DNA of 50,020 nucleotides from an uncultured Bacteroidia bacterium (GTDB lineage: Bacteria > Bacteroidota > Bacteroidia > Bacteroidales > UBA932). The translations under genes were made by a program, and so were the position numbers. The notes under the pieces are model-generated. The model worked only from the letters and a program-made list of their open reading frames with translations. It made no database searches and was not told the DNA's origin. The DNA lies in contig CADCJX010000017.1 of NCBI GenBank assembly GCA_902801885.1, positions 1 to 50,020 on the forward strand, read 5' to 3'. Positions 8,883-15,436 of this stretch are shown here, one piece after another; the first letter of the stretch is position 1; the number at the start of each line of letters is the position of its first letter.

Positions 8883-10078
8883 ATATTCTTGCAGAGTTTG
8901 TCCACCCAGACGGCGCTGACGATATTGTCCGACGTGTTGAGGAGGGTCGCGGGGATGTCGACCAACGTTCCTATCACAAGCAGCGTCGCGGCAAACTCGG
9001 GATCGACTCCAAGGATGGTACAAATCAATATTTCTCCTGTCATGCCTCCGACAGGAATGGCTCCTATAACAAGGCTGGTAAGTATTGCTATTCCTATAAT
9101 GTCAATACATCCGTAACCGCTGAGACCGTAAAAGGAGACCGCGAAGATTGTTTTAAGGACTCCGGAAACCACGGAGCCGTCTTTGTGGAGGTTTATTCCA
9201 AAAGGAATGACAGATTCGGCTACGGATCCTTCCGCTCCCATTTTCCTGGTTGCTTCGATGCAGGCCGGGATGGTAGCTGCACTGGAGCATGTTGAAACAG
9301 CCATTAGGGAGGGGCCTGCCATGTTTTTCCAGAAATCAGCAAGCAGCCCCGGGCCGCCTGCGCAAAGAACGTAGACTGAATTGACTACAAAGAACAGGAA
9401 GGCGGCCATGACAAGGTACAGCAGCAGGCTGTTGATGTAGCTTCCGACTATCTGACCTCCAAGGTTGCCGATCATGTCGGCAAAATAGCAGCCAAGGCAC
9501 AGCGGAGCGAGGTACATAAGGGCTTTCAGTGCTTGCATGACCACGGCCATTCCGCTGGAAAGGAACTGCTCCATAGGCTTTCCCTTCTCTCCGCAGAGAG
9601 GAACGGCGGCTCCGAAAAGTGCAGAGAACACGAACAGGGGAAGCAGGCTTTCCTTGCTGAGGATGTGGCTGAAATCGCTGACTGTGAACATATTCCTGAT
9701 TGTCTCCAGGAAGGTGCTGCCCGCAAGGGCGAATCCTGCCTCTTCCGACCTTTCCGGCGGAATCCTTGTAGCGAACGCTCCCAGCGGATTCCAGAATTTA
9801 CAGAGGAGCCAAGTGAGGATTCCGGCCACAATCGAAGTCACAAGAAACACTGCCAGGGACCAGCCAAGGACTTTCCAGACTTTCTTTTCAACAGTCAATC
9901 TGCACACTGCATTTGCCACACAGAAAAAGACTATCGGCACCACGAGTACGAACATCAGGTTGAGGAATATTTCCCCTACAGGCTTGACAAAGGAGGCGTC
10001 AGGACCGAAAATGGCCCCGCAGACGGCCCCAATCGCCACACCAAGCAGAAGGAAAAGAGTCTGGATGTAGTTTTTCAT
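8879..10078 (-). CDS. DAACS-family cation:dicarboxylate/amino acid symporter
   Basis: A 399-aa inner-membrane transporter of the GltP/DctA/SstT superfamily with about eight hydrophobic segments. The conserved hairpin-loop motif is present as STCSSAATIPACIEATRKMG, and the family's NMDGT-like block appears as PFGINLHKDGSVVSG. These carriers bring in dicarboxylates, glutamate/aspartate or serine/threonine with Na+ or H+. The unusual NLHKDG instead of NMDG weakens prediction of substrate. It sits between a secreted propeller-like protein (9 bp upstream) and metX (4-bp overlap), so an amino-acid substrate tied to methionine or homoserine supply is possible but unproven. Confidence 0.87.
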   Translation of the reverse strand: MKNYIQTLFLLLGVAIGAVCGAIFGPDASFVKPVGEIFLNLMFVLVVPIVFFCVANAVCRLTVEKKVWKVLGWSLAVFLVTSIVAGILTWLLCKFWNPLGAFATRIPPERSEEAGFALAGSTFLETIRNMFTVSDFSHILSKESLLPLFVFSALFGAAVPLCGEKGKPMEQFLSSGMAVVMQALKALMYLAPLCLGCYFADMIGNLGGQIVGSYINSLLLYLVMAAFLFFVVNSVYVLCAGGPGLLADFWKNMAGPSLMAVSTCSSAATIPACIEATRKMGAEGSVAESVIPFGINLHKDGSVVSGVLKTIFAVSFYGLSGYGCIDIIGIAILTSLVIGAIPVGGMTGEILICTILGVDPEFAATLLVIGTLVDIPATLLNTSDNIVSAVWVDKLCKNI

Positions 10079-10087
10079 GAATTTAGC

Positions 10088-10960
10088 TTATTTGAGGCTG
10101 AAGCGGTGAAGGACAGAATGGCGAGGCTGTTTCGGAGTGTGGAGAACCAGATAAACCCATTTGCCATGGATGTCTATTCCTTCAGGTTCGTTGACAAGTT
10201 CTGTAATGTCCTTCGAGACTATGATTTTCTTGTCCTGAAGGTCAACGATGTGGAGATAATGGTTGTAGGGCGGATAGCCGTCAGGAAGATAGGCATAGCG
10301 TCCGCGTACGAAACTGCCTTGCCAGATGTTGATCCCTGTGTCAAGCCTTGTCACGTCCAGTACATCATCGTCAGTCAGATGAACTTCTCCATTGGCATCC
10401 GAATCAGAAAGTTTCGGCAGGCGGAATTTCTTCAGCAGTTTGTAGTCTCCGTTTCTGCCGCCGTAGGTGTAGATGAAGCCGTTCTTGGCATCGAGGCACC
10501 AGTCTATCGTACCGGCATAGTCAGTTCCGACATAATAGATCCTCTGGACGACCCTGCTGCCCTCGAGATTGATGTCAGTTACGTAGCAGCAACTGGTTCC
10601 GCCACATTCCGAGATGTAGAGGAGGGGGAACTTGGAGTCCTTGGAAGCTTTCTCTGTGCCGAAACAGGCGTTGTTGCAGTGGCCGGTGTTGCCTGGCATC
10701 ATGAAGCTGTTGACATAGGCTTTCTTTTTCATGTCAAAGATGCAGCACATGCCCTTGTCATGCATGACGAAGGCATATTTTCCGTGCATGGCAAATCCCT
10801 GGGTGGAACCCTTGACTTCAACGTCCTCAGGAGTCCAGTCTGCAAAATCACAGATTAGCTCATGTTTAAGGGAAGGGTTGTAAGTTCTGTTATTCTGGGC
10901 GAAAGAGCTGACGCAGGCAAAGGTGGCTGCAAGCAGCATGATGAGTCTTGATGTCTTCAT
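10088..10960 (-). CDS. Secreted beta-propeller-like protein of unknown function
   Basis: A 290-aa protein with a signal peptide (LIMLLAATFACVSSFAQ). The mature part is a series of short beta-rich units alternating aromatic and Gly/Asp turns (GKYAFVMHDKGMCCIFDM, PLLYISECGGTSCCYVTDI, GRYAYLPDGYPPYNHYLHIV, GKWVYLVLHT), which look like blades of a propeller. Two Cys pairs (CC) could form disulfides. I do not recognise a catalytic motif. It is the first gene of an operon with a symporter and metX; a binding or sensing role is only a guess. Its promoter box lies 4 nt from the ATG. Confidence 0.75.
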   Translation of the reverse strand: MKTSRLIMLLAATFACVSSFAQNNRTYNPSLKHELICDFADWTPEDVEVKGSTQGFAMHGKYAFVMHDKGMCCIFDMKKKAYVNSFMMPGNTGHCNNACFGTEKASKDSKFPLLYISECGGTSCCYVTDINLEGSRVVQRIYYVGTDYAGTIDWCLDAKNGFIYTYGGRNGDYKLLKKFRLPKLSDSDANGEVHLTDDDVLDVTRLDTGINIWQGSFVRGRYAYLPDGYPPYNHYLHIVDLQDKKIIVSKDITELVNEPEGIDIHGKWVYLVLHTPKQPRHSVLHRFSLK

Positions 10961-10964
10961 ATCA

Positions 10965-10972
10965 CAAATATA
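10965..10972 (-). promoter_or_regulatory. -7 box very close to the start codon of the propeller gene
   Basis: TATATTTG on the minus strand ends 4 nt before the ATG at 10960. With the usual Bacteroidetes spacing, transcription would start at or next to the start codon, implying a leaderless mRNA. Confidence 0.55.
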
Positions 10973-10986
10973 CCGATTTGTTTTCT

Positions 10987-10994
10987 TAATTTTG
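10987..10994 (+). promoter_or_regulatory. -7 box of ispF
   Basis: TAATTTTG fits TAnnTTTG and lies 22 bp before the ispF ATG. It is divergent from the propeller-gene box only 14 bp away, so the two polymerase footprints overlap. Confidence 0.55.
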
Positions 10995-11016
10995 TCCCAC
11001 CAAGATCATTTTCATC

Positions 11017-11520
11017 ATGACAGGATATTCCAACAACGGCCTGCGGGTTGGCAACGGCTATGATGTCCATGCTTTGAAAGAGGGCCTGCCGATGTGGCTC
11101 TGCGGAATCAAGATTCCTTCCGAAAAGGGGTTCATCGCCCACTCGGATGGGGATGTGGCCATACATGCGCTTTGCGATGCCCTTTTAGGAGCGGCCGCTT
11201 TGGGAGACATTGGACTTCATTTCCCGGACAGTGATCCGAAATTCAAGGGAATTGATAGCAAGAAGCTTCTTTCAGAAGTGGTTTCCATGCTTGAATATGA
11301 TATCTTGAACGTTGACATCACAATAGCCCTCCAGGAACCCAAGCTGAGACCTTTTATTGATCAAATGAGGGAAACCCTGGCCGGGATCATGGGCGTAGAA
11401 AAAGGTCAGGTCAGCGTCAAGGCAACCACGACGGAGCGCCTTGGTTTCGTCGGTCGTGGAGAAGGTTGTGAGGTCTGGGCAACAGTGCTGCTTATGGCAA
11501 AGACAGCTGAAAAACTATAA
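11017..11520 (+). CDS. ispF: 2-C-methyl-D-erythritol 2,4-cyclodiphosphate synthase
   Basis: A 167-aa cytoplasmic enzyme of the MEP isoprenoid pathway that cyclises CDP-methylerythritol phosphate, releasing CMP. The metal-binding DVH (Asp16, His18) in GNGYDVHAL, the HSDGDVAIHALCDALLGA block and the C-terminal KATTTERLGFVGRGEG are all intact. Length matches the family (~160 aa). Another MEP gene, ispE, lies 8 kb away in a different operon. A new promoter for the tRNA genes follows. Confidence 0.96.
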   Translation: MTGYSNNGLRVGNGYDVHALKEGLPMWLCGIKIPSEKGFIAHSDGDVAIHALCDALLGAAALGDIGLHFPDSDPKFKGIDSKKLLSEVVSMLEYDILNVDITIALQEPKLRPFIDQMRETLAGIMGVEKGQVSVKATTTERLGFVGRGEGCEVWATVLLMAKTAEKL

Positions 11521-11533
11521 AAATTCGAATTAA

Positions 11534-11565
11534 TTTTGCGGATTCAGGATAAATCTCTATTTTTG
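11534..11565 (+). promoter_or_regulatory. Promoter of the tRNA-Gln/tRNA-Met unit
   Basis: -33 TTTTG (11534-11538) and -7 TATTTTTG (11558-11565) are separated by 19 bp, 36 nt before the tRNA-Gln 5' end. Confidence 0.65.
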
Positions 11566-11601
11566 CAATCCCAAACCACATCTAATGTGCGAGGGAACCA
11601 T

Positions 11602-11672
11602 TGAGATATGGTGTAATGGTAGCACTACAGATTCTGGCTCTGTCAGTGAGGGTTCGAATCCTTCTATCTCAA
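11602..11672 (+). tRNA. tRNA-Gln (anticodon CTG)
   Basis: A 71-nt cloverleaf. The acceptor arm is TGAGATA paired with TATCTCA plus discriminator A; the anticodon stem ACAGA/TCTGT encloses the loop TTCTGGC; the T-loop TTCGAAT is normal. CCA is not encoded. The 1-72 pair is U-A, a usual feature of glutamine tRNAs. Confidence 0.93.
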
Positions 11673-11679
11673 CTTCAGG

Positions 11680-11717
11680 CACGGGCGTTTGCCATCAAGC
11701 GTTCCGTGTTTTTTTAA
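11680..11717 (+). terminator. Probable terminator between the two tRNAs
   Basis: CACGG (11680-11684) pairs with CCGTG (11704-11708), and a run of T follows. It may cause partial termination before tRNA-Met. The stem is short and imperfect. Confidence 0.4.
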
Positions 11718-11726
11718 TGAAATGAT

Positions 11727-11800
11727 GGCGGGGTAGCTCAGCTGGCTAGAGCGTCGGATTCATAATCCGGAGGTCGTGGGATCATGCCCCACCCCCGCTA
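11727..11800 (+). tRNA. tRNA-Met (anticodon CAT), elongator-like, with unusual T-loop
   Basis: A 74-nt cloverleaf. The acceptor GGCGGGG pairs with CCCCGCT; the D-arm contains AGCTGGCTA; the anticodon stem TCGGA/TCCGG holds the loop TTCATAA. The stem lacks the three G-C pairs of initiator tRNA, so it is elongator Met, or tRNA-Ile if C34 is changed to lysidine. The T-loop reads ATCATGC rather than TTCRANN, so positions 54 and 58 are A and T instead of T and A. CCA is not encoded. Confidence 0.88.
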
Positions 11801-11821
11801 CTACCACAAATACTGACGATA

Positions 11822-12553
11822 ATGCCAAACGCGTTTCATTATTCGATCGGCAGGAAGTTCATCCAGGCAATCAGTGGAGCCTTCCTCATTGTTTTCCTGC
11901 TCCTCCACGGGACTATAAATTTTTTCTCTGTCATTGATTCATTCACGGGCAAATTCGGCTCCGTGGCTGCTGATGACAAGCTCTTCTCAGCCGGCGATGG
12001 CCTTTTCAAGCTTGGTTGCGACTTCATGTCAACTTCTTTCATTGACATCATGGTCCCCATCCTTGCTCTTGGCGTGTTCGTACACATCATCTACGGTTGC
12101 GTGATCACCTACAGGAACATCAAGGCTCGCGGTGGTGTCAAGCGTTACGAGGCTCAGAGCGTGGCTGCTGCTGATTCTTGGGCAGCAAAGAACATGTTCG
12201 TCCTTGGTATCGTGATCCTCGGCATCATCCTCTTCCATCTTTCCCATTTCTGGGCCAAGATGCAGCTTCCGGAGATGTTCGGAATAGGTAACTTCGAGAA
12301 CAATCCTTACCTCCTGCTTGAGGCAACCTTCGGCAAGTGGTGGATGCTTCTCCTATACATCATCTGGTTTGTGGCCATCTGGTTCCACCTCTGCCATGGC
12401 TTCTGGAGCATGTTCCAGACCGTGGGTTGGAACAGCCAGATCTGGTTCAAGAGGCTCAAGGTCATCGGCGTCATCGTCGCCAGCCTGATCGTCTGCCTCT
12501 TCCTGGCAACGGCAGTCAACGCCTTCCTTCAGGCAAACGGAATTATCGGCTAA
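11822..12553 (+). CDS. sdhC: Succinate dehydrogenase/fumarate reductase cytochrome b subunit
   Basis: A 243-aa membrane anchor of the single-polypeptide b558 type that carries heme b and passes electrons between the SdhAB/FrdAB catalytic dimer and quinone. Five hydrophobic segments are visible, with candidate heme-ligand histidines in LLLHGTINF, VFVHIIYG, LFHLSHFW and WFHLCHGFWS. In Bacteroides the flavoprotein and iron-sulfur genes normally follow directly; here the next gene is a tryptophan synthase, so the partners must be encoded elsewhere. No separate promoter is evident, and it may be co-transcribed from the tRNA unit. Confidence 0.92.
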   Translation: MPNAFHYSIGRKFIQAISGAFLIVFLLLHGTINFFSVIDSFTGKFGSVAADDKLFSAGDGLFKLGCDFMSTSFIDIMVPILALGVFVHIIYGCVITYRNIKARGGVKRYEAQSVAAADSWAAKNMFVLGIVILGIILFHLSHFWAKMQLPEMFGIGNFENNPYLLLEATFGKWWMLLLYIIWFVAIWFHLCHGFWSMFQTVGWNSQIWFKRLKVIGVIVASLIVCLFLATAVNAFLQANGIIG

Positions 12554-12555
12554 AA

Positions 12556-12586
12556 TTTGTTTTTAAGATTTTTTTAGCCATATTTG
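12556..12586 (+). promoter_or_regulatory. Promoter of the trp leader
   Basis: -33 TTTG (12556-12559), 19-bp spacer, -7 CATATTTG (12579-12586, one mismatch to TAnnTTTG). It lies 6 nt upstream of the leader-peptide ATG, so the leader mRNA would start almost at that codon. Confidence 0.6.
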
Positions 12587-12592
12587 CGAAGA

Positions 12593-12646
12593 ATGAAGAC
12601 TACGAACAACAATTTCTGGTGGCGCACTTGCAGTTCAAAGCTGTAA
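12593..12646 (+). CDS. trpL: Trp leader peptide (attenuator peptide)
   Basis: A 17-residue open frame, MKTTNNNFWWRTCSSKL, with tandem Trp codons TGG TGG at 12617-12622 and a TAA stop at 12644-12646. It sits between its own promoter and a Rho-independent terminator ahead of a tryptophan synthase gene. The peptide has no role itself: ribosome stalling at the Trp codons is the sensor. The stop codon and preceding codons lie inside the RNA segment that forms the antiterminator, as expected for ribosome-mediated attenuation. The peptide is too short for ordinary gene finding. Confidence 0.85.
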   Translation: MKTTNNNFWWRTCSSKL

Positions 12647-12714
12647 GTCGTCCGTCGTAGTTACCATTGAAGCACACAGGTGGCACGCTGACTTACAGCG
12701 GGCCACCTTTTTTT
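12626..12714 (+). promoter_or_regulatory. Trp transcription attenuator (protector, antiterminator, terminator)
   Basis: Four mutually exclusive RNA segments are visible. Segment 1 ACTTGCAG (12626-12633) pairs with CTGTAAGT (12641-12648). Segment 2 GCTGTAAGTC (12640-12649) pairs perfectly with segment 3 GACTTACAGC (12690-12699). The terminator is AGGTGG (12678-12683) plus CGCTG (12686-12690) with CAGCG (12696-12700) plus CCACCT (12703-12708), then seven T. A ribosome stalled at the Trp codons covers segment 1, frees segment 2 to pair with segment 3, and so prevents the terminator. Confidence 0.85.
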
Positions 12715-12755
12715 GTGACTATTTTTAATTATTAACCCAATAAAAACGAACAGCA

Positions 12756-14120
12756 ATGAGACAGAAAAAGTTCTTGCTCCCGGAATCAGAGATTCCTACG
12801 CATTTTTTCAACATCCAGGCCATCATGCCTAACAAGCCCCTTCCTTTCCTTCATCCAGGAACCAGGCAGCCGCTGACCCCACAGGACCTCTATCCGATCT
12901 TCTGTGAAGAGTGCGCCAACCAGGAACTCAACCAGACTGACGAGTGGATCCCCATCCCCGAGGAAGTGCGCGAACAGTATGCTGCGTATCGCTGCACCCC
13001 GCTTGTGAGAGCTTATGAGCTTGAGGAAGCTCTTGGTACTCCCGCCCACATCTATTTCAAGAATGAGAGCGTGTCTCCTGCCGGAAGTCACAAACTTAAT
13101 TCCGCCCTTGCCCAGGCCTATTATGCCAAGAAGCAAGGAATCACGAACATCACGACCGAGACCGGTGCCGGTCAGTGGGGAGGTGCCCTTTCCTACGCCG
13201 CAAAGAAGTTCGGCCTGGACTGCGCTGTCTACATGGTGAAGGTCAGCTTTAACCAGAAACCTTACCGCCGTTCGATCATGCAGACCTTCGGCGCTGCCAT
13301 CACTCCTTCCCCTTCCATGTCGACCCGTGCCGGAAAGGACATCCTGACCGTCAACCCCAACGACCAGGGATCCCTTGGCTGCGCAATCTCTGAGGCCATC
13401 GAGTTGGCAGTTACCACTCCGAATTGCAAGTACACCCTCGGTTCCGTTCTAAACCATGTCTGCCTGCACCAGACCATCATCGGTCTTGAGGCCGAAAAAC
13501 AGATGGAACTTGCCGGTGAATATCCTGACATCGTCGTGGCCTGCTTCGGTGGCGGATCCAACTTCAGCGGAATCGCCTATCCTTTCATGCGCCACAACAT
13601 CCAGGACGGCAAGAAGACCCGTTTCATCGCTGCGGAACCATATTCATGCCCCAAACTGACCCGCGGTAAGTTCGAATATGACTTCGGCGACGAGTCCGGT
13701 CTCACTCCGCTCCTCCCGATGTACACCCTCGGTCACACCTTCAAGCCTGCAACTATCCATGCTGGAGGCCTCAGGTACCATGGCGCCGGTGTCATCATGT
13801 CCCAGCTGATGAAGGACGGTTTCATGGAGGCTGTAGACATCGAGCAGCTCGACTCCTTCAAAGCCGGAGTCCTGTTCGCCCAGACAGAAGGCATCATCCC
13901 TGCTCCGGAATCCTGCCATGCAATCGCAGCCACTATCAACGAGGCTCTCAAGTGCAAGGAGACAGGTGAGCAGAAGACCATCCTCTTCAACCTGTCCGGT
14001 CACGGTTTCGTGGATATGAGCGCCTACGACCAGTATTTCTCAGGAGAGATGAGCAACTACCATGTCACCGACGAGGATTTGGCCAAGTACATCAAGTCAG
14101 CTGACGCCCTGAATCAGTAG
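12756..14120 (+). CDS. trpB: Tryptophan synthase beta chain, TrpB2 type
   Basis: A 454-aa PLP enzyme that joins indole and serine to make tryptophan. It belongs to the longer TrpB2 (TrpB-like) branch, not the TrpB1 partner of TrpA: it has the extra N-terminal segment and blocks such as CTPLVRAYELEEAL. The Schiff-base lysine is Lys113 in SPAGSHKLNSALAQA; the phosphate loop is CFGGGSNFSG. TETGAGQWGGALSYAA and NLSGHGFVDM are also conserved. No trpA or other trp gene is adjacent, so this is a stand-alone gene, yet it is controlled by the Trp attenuator just upstream. It may recycle free indole or serve with an unlinked TrpA. Confidence 0.93.
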   Translation: MRQKKFLLPESEIPTHFFNIQAIMPNKPLPFLHPGTRQPLTPQDLYPIFCEECANQELNQTDEWIPIPEEVREQYAAYRCTPLVRAYELEEALGTPAHIYFKNESVSPAGSHKLNSALAQAYYAKKQGITNITTETGAGQWGGALSYAAKKFGLDCAVYMVKVSFNQKPYRRSIMQTFGAAITPSPSMSTRAGKDILTVNPNDQGSLGCAISEAIELAVTTPNCKYTLGSVLNHVCLHQTIIGLEAEKQMELAGEYPDIVVACFGGGSNFSGIAYPFMRHNIQDGKKTRFIAAEPYSCPKLTRGKFEYDFGDESGLTPLLPMYTLGHTFKPATIHAGGLRYHGAGVIMSQLMKDGFMEAVDIEQLDSFKAGVLFAQTEGIIPAPESCHAIAATINEALKCKETGEQKTILFNLSGHGFVDMSAYDQYFSGEMSNYHVTDEDLAKYIKSADALNQ

Positions 14121-14168
14121 ACTGGCCATTTGCTGTTTTTTGTAACAGCTTGCTACATAAATAGATGT

Positions 14169-14275
14169 AGAAAGAGGCTGACCAAAGAGATTCTTCACTT
14201 CGTTCAGAATGACAGTTGCATGTCATTCTGAGGCAGGTAACACCTGCCGAAGAATCTTTTTGGTCAGTCCCTTTC
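14169..14275 (+). repeat. Inverted pair of dispersed hairpin repeats (copies B and C), composite palindrome
   Basis: Between convergent trpB and aroC. Copy B is on the minus strand (14186-14212, core TTCTGAACGAAGTGAAGAA). Copy C is on the plus strand (14221-14257): ATTCT (14225-14229) and AGAAT (14251-14255) flank GA/GA mismatches and a separate inner stem GGCAGGT/ACCTGCC. Flanking sequence extends the symmetry: CTGACCAAA on the left mirrors TTTGGTCAG on the right. The whole can fold as one long hairpin and may end transcription from both sides. Confidence 0.75.
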
Positions 14276-14330
14276 TGTAATTGATTGGTTATTAAAGGTT
14301 TGAATAAACCGATTTTTTTAGGGGCGGTGC

Positions 14331-15365
14331 TTAAATGTTGTACGCCAAATCGGCAAGGACAATTGCTGCGACGGCTTCGACAATGACAGGGGTACGTAAA
14401 GCGAAGCATACATCGTGACGGCCTGGAACGTTGAGGCTGACTGTTTCGCCGGTCTTGATATTGAGGGTTTTCTGGGTCTTGGCGATGCTGGAAGTCGGTT
14501 TGAAGGCCACGCGGAACACGATAGGCGCCCCATTCGTAATACCCCCGTTGATTCCTCCGGCCCCGTTCTTAGCTGATTGTACGCCCGAAGGAGCCAGGCC
14601 CGGCCTCTCGGTATGAAACATCAAGGGATCATTATGTTCGGAGCCTCTCATGCGGGCGGCTGCGAATCCGTCACCGAATTCGATGCCGCGTACTCCAGGA
14701 ATGGAGAATACGGCATGGGAAAGAAGAGCTTCGACTGAATCGAAAAAAGGATTACCCAGGCCGGCTGGAACGTTATCAATCCTGCATTCTACAATACCGC
14801 CAAGCGAATCTCCCTCGCGGGATGTTTCTTCCAGGAGGGCGTCCCATTTGGACGGATCAGTCTCTCCGCCGATTTCTTTCAGACCAGCTTGGAACGAAAT
14901 GTCATTACTGCCAAATTGTTCTGAAAGACTGGCCCTGCACTGTTTCTTGGCTATCACTCCGGCTGCTACAAGAGGCAGGGTAAGCCTTCCGGAAAAATGT
15001 CCTCCTCCACGCGGATCGTTGAACCCGTTCCATTTGACAGAAGCGGTAAAATCAGCATGGCCAGGCCTGGGGACCTCCCGGAGGGCTTCATAATCGGAAG
15101 ACCTGGTGTTGTTGTTCCTGAATATGATGGCAAGCGGAGCGCCCGTGGTGTGACCCTCGAAAACGCCGCTGAGAAACTCAGGTTCATCTGATTCAATGCG
15201 CGGGGTTGTGCCTTTAGCACCACTCTTGCGGCGAAAGATGTCCTCCATGAAGTCTTCCTTGCATAAAGGCATACCAGCCTTGACTCCGTCCACGACGACT
15301 CCTATGGCCTCACCATGTGATTCTCCGAACACCTGTACCCTGAAATTCCTGCCGAACGTATTCAT
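14331..15365 (-). CDS. aroC: Chorismate synthase
   Basis: A 344-aa flavin-dependent enzyme for the last step of the shikimate pathway, EPSP to chorismate. Conserved blocks are NTFGRNFRVQVFGESHGEAIG at the start, RPGHADFTASVKWNGFNDPRGGGHFSGR (split here by the FMN-binding Arg/Gly-rich stretch) and GIEFGDGFAAARMRGSEHND. The start at 15365 (MNTFGRNF) is chosen; the frame could begin at a TTG two codons upstream. Transcribed alone, divergent from sufB. The other shikimate genes aroB and aroDA are at 23.3-26.3 kb. Confidence 0.96.
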   Translation of the reverse strand: MNTFGRNFRVQVFGESHGEAIGVVVDGVKAGMPLCKEDFMEDIFRRKSGAKGTTPRIESDEPEFLSGVFEGHTTGAPLAIIFRNNNTRSSDYEALREVPRPGHADFTASVKWNGFNDPRGGGHFSGRLTLPLVAAGVIAKKQCRASLSEQFGSNDISFQAGLKEIGGETDPSKWDALLEETSREGDSLGGIVECRIDNVPAGLGNPFFDSVEALLSHAVFSIPGVRGIEFGDGFAAARMRGSEHNDPLMFHTERPGLAPSGVQSAKNGAGGINGGITNGAPIVFRVAFKPTSSIAKTQKTLNIKTGETVSLNVPGRHDVCFALRTPVIVEAVAAIVLADLAYNI

Positions 15366-15391
15366 ATCCAATCAATGTTACTGCTAACTAA

Positions 15392-15418
15392 CAAAGATAC
15401 TTATTTTCGCTATCTTTG
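15392..15418. promoter_or_regulatory. Overlapping divergent promoters of aroC and sufB
   Basis: TATCTTTG occurs on the minus strand at 15392-15399 (26 nt before aroC) and on the plus strand at 15411-15418 (18 nt before sufB). The boxes are 11 bp apart, so each promoter's -33 region lies beyond the other's -7 box and the polymerases should compete. Confidence 0.6.
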
Positions 15419-15436
15419 CATAATCTAGATTTTACG

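Noticed and set aside
8883-9023. N-terminal extension of MetX
   Set aside because: The 47 extra residues lie inside the symporter gene in another frame and do not resemble MetX.
9533-10858. A 441-aa open frame on the plus strand
   Set aside because: It runs antisense through the symporter and propeller genes, which have clear family motifs and signal peptides; its composition is that of an antisense shadow (many His, Arg, Cys) and no domain is seen.
11521-11821. Integration site at the tRNA genes
   Set aside because: No integrase, direct repeat of the tRNA 3' end or composition change was found on either side.
14092-14409. Minus-strand open frame containing CHSERSEESL
   Set aside because: The peptide is produced by the hairpin repeat pair between trpB and aroC; it is not a gene.
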